This document shows positions 61,247 to 64,000 of a stretch of DNA of 64,000 nucleotides, in pieces. The notes below the pieces were generated by a model, which saw nothing but the letters and a program-made list of their open reading frames with translations, did no database searches and had not been told where the DNA came from. Location of the stretch: positions 608,839 through 672,838 of the forward strand of contig KL647295.1 of NCBI GenBank assembly GCA_000727475.1. Reading direction: 5' to 3'. This DNA comes from Sarcocystis neurona. Lineage: Eukaryota; Apicomplexa; Conoidasida; Eucoccidiorida; Sarcocystidae. Numbering within the stretch: position 1 is the stretch's first letter; the number at the start of each line of letters is the position of its first letter. Made by a program: the position numbers and the translations under genes.

Positions 61247-64000
61247 TTTGCTGCTGTTTCTGCTGTCAATTGGTTGCTGCTGCAGCATAGCTTCACATCT
61301 CTCCGCATGTTCCTCCCGCCGAATGTGCCGGTGGCTGCTCCGACTGCGGGCTGCTGGCGCCTGCGACCGAAGATGCCGCTGCCGGCGGCACTGTTTAAGC
61401 AGCCGCGCAGTGCCCCTGCGGCTGCTGTGGCTGCTGCTGTGGCGCTTGCTACCGATCCCGCTGCGGGCACGCCTGCTGCGGGTGCTGCAGCAGCACCCAC
61501 TGCCGACGCAGCGGCAGCAGGAACAGGAGGAACGGCAGCAACGGGAAAGCCCGCTCCGGGGAGCAGCACTGGCAGCGGCAGCAAGTCAAAGAAGCGTCCT
61601 GCCGCCTCTCCAGCAGCCCTCGCAGCAGGAGCAGGACCACCACCGGCTGCAGCAGCAGACTTCTTTGCTACGTCCGGTGCAGGAGATGGCTCTGCTCGTA
61701 TGTCTGGGGGAGCAGTTGGCGGAGGAGGAGGAACAGCAGCAGCAGCCGTAGAAACCTACAGTCCCCTGCGAACAAGTAGCATGCCTGGAGCCCCCCCTGC
61801 AGCAGCAGCAACCCTGAGGTCGAACAGGCCTCCCGCCGTCTGCAGCGTCCATCCAGTGGCTTCTTGTCGACCTGCTGCAGCAGGCCGGGAGGCTGCAACC
61901 GAGCAGGAGCAGCAGCTCGCAGCAGCCGTGGGATCCAGCTGCACAGGAGCCAGACAAGCGTCTAATGGCGCTCTGGCTACTGCTGCTGCCCATCTTCCTG
62001 CGTCTCTTGCGACGGGAGGGCAGCCTCGCGGGGGCTTTTTGAGTGTCGCTGCTGGTGCAGCGTGTGGAAGCGGAGGTGCCGCTGCAAGCGTGTGCTCAGC
62101 CGCTGCGTCCTCCAGAAGTGCTGCTGCAGCAAGGGAAGAAGGAGGCGGAGGCGCGGCAGGAGCGAGCGCCGCCGGTGCAGCAGCAGCAGCGCTGCAGCAG
62201 AGGACGCGCTACCCTGCTGCTGCTGGCGAGCGCAGCTACTTCACTTCTTTCGCTGCGTTGAAGGCGCTGCCGCATGCAGCGCTGACGACGTGGCAGTGCG
62301 CGTTGCTGCTGGACGAGGAGCAGCGAGTGCGTAGCAGCAAGAGCAACAGCAAGAGCGGCGGCAACAGCAGTAGTAGCAGTAATCGGAGCAGGGAGGGAGC
62401 GGAGCGTCAAAAGAGAAACGGCAGCAGCAGCTGCAACAGTGGCAGCAAAGCGACGAAGCAGGGGGACGGCGGGGGTGGCAGGAACTGCAGCGGGGCGAGC
62501 AGCAGCAAGGTGAGGAGAAGCACCAGCGGCAGCGACACATGCAGCAGCAGCAGCAAAGGCCGGAGTCGCAGAGAGCAAGCGCGGAAGGGAAGCGCTGCAA
62601 AGCGAGGAGCAGATGCGGCGGCATACACAACAGCAACAGAGGAAGAAGACGAGGAGGAAGACGGAAGGGAGGAGGAAGAAGAAGAGGAAGAGGAAGAGGA
62701 GGAGGAGGAACGAATTGAGAGCAGCAATGCTGCTCTTCTTGCTGCTGATGTGTGGCCCGGCGCTGTGGTATGCGTCGCGGTCGAAGGCGATGACTTCGAG
62801 CTGCATGACGCAGTGGTATTGAACGTGCTGACCGATCCGCCGTGCTGCGCGGCTCGACAGCAGCAGGGACTTGCGTGTTCGTCGAGCGGCAGCAGCAGCA
62901 GTGAAGATGAGAGCAGCAGCGGCCGCAGCACGCCTGCTGAGAGCAGCAGCAGCGGCGGCGGCAGCAGCAGCGAGGACAGCGACGAGAGCGGCGACAGCAG
63001 CGAGGACAGCGGCAGTGGCGCGAGCGACAGCAGCCGCAGCAGCAGCAGCACGAAGGGGCTGCCTGCTCGAGATGCAAAGAAAAAGAAGAAAAAGAGGAGG
63101 AGCAAGAGGAGAAGAACGCTGCAGGCGGAGAGCGGGAGCAGCAGCCAAGGGGGACGTAGCATCAGCAGCAGTGCCCTCGGCACCACGAGCAGAAGGTGGA
63201 AAGAAAGCAGCGTGTGCAGCAGCAGCAACAGCGCAGATGCAACCAACAAAGAATCGCAAGGCGCGGATCTTGCTCCCAAGCAGCAACTCCCGCGACAAAA
63301 CGTCGGACGGGGCTCCAGACCGCAGCAGCACACACACCGGGAGCAGCAGCAGCAGTGGCAGCAGCGCGCGCCCCAGGCGCAAGGTGGGCATGTAGACGAA
63401 TCGAGAGAAATGGCTCCGGACCAGCAGCAACAGCAGCAGCTGCAGCCCAAAAAAGAGCAGCACCAAGGTGTCTCGACAGGCGCGCAGCAGCAGGTAGCGG
63501 GGGCAGGACGAGAAAACGGCACATTGCATGTGAAGAGAGAAACAGACGGCGGGGGGTGCGACCAGCAGCAGTACCTGCAGCAGCAGGAGTCAGAAGTGTC
63601 GCAGCCGCATCAGTTCGTAGGAGTAGGGGGGCAGGACGCACCGGCAACGCCGCTGCAAAGAGGGAAGATAGACCTAGACGGCGTGCAGGCGGGGATGTCC
63701 ACGCAGTCCGATGCTGCTGCTCTAGCGGCTCCTCAACAGCGACAAGCAGATGGTCGGCAGAAGGAAGAGCAGCAGAAGCAGCAGGACGCGACACCGGAGC
63801 AGCAGGTACCGCTGGCGAGCGAGCGCAGCAGTGCAACTGAACAGCGAGAGCTGCACGAAGGCTGCGGGGCCGCCGAAGCCGCGGCGTCAGCAGCAGCAGC
63901 CACTGCGGATTGTCTGACTGCCTGCAGAGGAAGGCGAAGAAGTACGAGCCACGCTTGCACTGCAGAGGAAGCCAAACAGCAGGAGTCGCTGCAGCACTCC
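61247..64000 (+). CDS. Terminal exon open at the window edge; acidic and basic tracts
   Basis: The frame is open from 61217 to the last base with no stop (about 920 codons). A CTGATGCTGCAG acceptor gives FAAVSAVNWLLLQHSFTSLR as first residues; an ATG at 61238 is the alternative start. Islands: MFLPPNVPVAAPTAG (about 61310), SYFTSFAALKALPHAALTTW (about 62235), a Glu/Asp tract (62632-62705), then DVWPGAVVCVAVEGDDFELH. Ser/Asp/Glu clusters follow (62880-63040) and then a Lys/Arg tract (63075-63115, KKKKKKRRSKRRR). Gln-rich sequence fills the end. This mixture is typical of nuclear proteins; no catalytic motif is seen. It could share a gene with the exons at 54-60 kb. Confidence 0.65.

Noticed and set aside
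62096..63529. Minus-strand frame of 477 codons near the right end
   Set aside because: It lies opposite the acidic/basic + strand frame and encodes mainly Leu/Ala/Cys from CTG/GCT. It is a shadow of the coding strand.
1..64000. tRNA, rRNA, CRISPR arrays, insertion sequences or bacterial operons
   Set aside because: None seen by eye. Gene structure is eukaryotic with introns, and the direct repeats lack CRISPR spacing. A covariance-model scan would be needed to exclude a tRNA fully.
1..64000. Telomere-like AAACCCT/AGGGTTT arrays known from Eimeria
   Set aside because: No tandem copies of the heptamer are visible in this window.

Overview
The window looks like nuclear DNA of a coccidian apicomplexan, most probably an Eimeria species. 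Three things point there. First, dense CAG/GCA/AGC trinucleotide arrays sit inside otherwise open reading frames and give homopolymeric runs of Ala, Gln and Ser. Second, introns and intergenic DNA are full of TATATG/GTAC-type microsatellites. Third, long multi-exon genes alternate with a repeat-poor block. All genes I can support read on the + strand. There are 690 assembly Ns at 52498-53187. No function was confirmed by a database search; every identity below rests on motifs, splice-site grammar and reading-frame continuity.

Region 1 (2.7-25.3 kb) is the best-supported gene. It encodes a SMYD-like SET-domain lysine methyltransferase with 11 proposed exons over about 22.5 kb. The joined exons total 5232 nt, stay in phase throughout, and give about 1743 residues. 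The split SET domain and the post-SET cysteine cluster lie in small exons between 2.7 and 14.6 kb. A 2.75-kb exon (16.0-18.8 kb) and a 1-kb exon (20.2-21.2 kb) insert over 1200 mostly low-complexity residues. A C-terminal helical region follows in the last three exons. The introns hold tandem repeats, a roughly 630-bp inverted-repeat structure and microsatellites. A possible terminal exon of another gene lies upstream, at 1.8-2.05 kb.

Region 2 (25.3-34.1 kb) is sparse. Two short candidate exons lie at 26.67-26.87 kb. The block 27.6-34.1 kb has almost no CAG or TATATG repeats. It carries a perfect 60-bp palindrome, a 180-bp tandem duplication and faint Ty3/gypsy-like traces.

Region 3 (34.1-51.1 kb) starts with fragmentary candidate exons in CAG/CTG-rich DNA. 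It then contains a large gene with a 10.6-kb exon open for about 3540 codons (40.52-51.15 kb), preceded by two small exons that join in phase. The protein is Ala/Ser/Gln-rich with short islands of ordinary sequence. I do not recognise its function.

Region 4 (51.1-64.0 kb) holds parts of one or more further large genes. Exon-like blocks lie on either side of the gap, followed by a 3.4-kb exon, a 0.8-kb exon, a short exon and a final frame still open at the window edge. That last frame has an acidic tract and a basic, NLS-like tract, which suggests a nuclear or chromatin-associated protein, but the function is unassigned.
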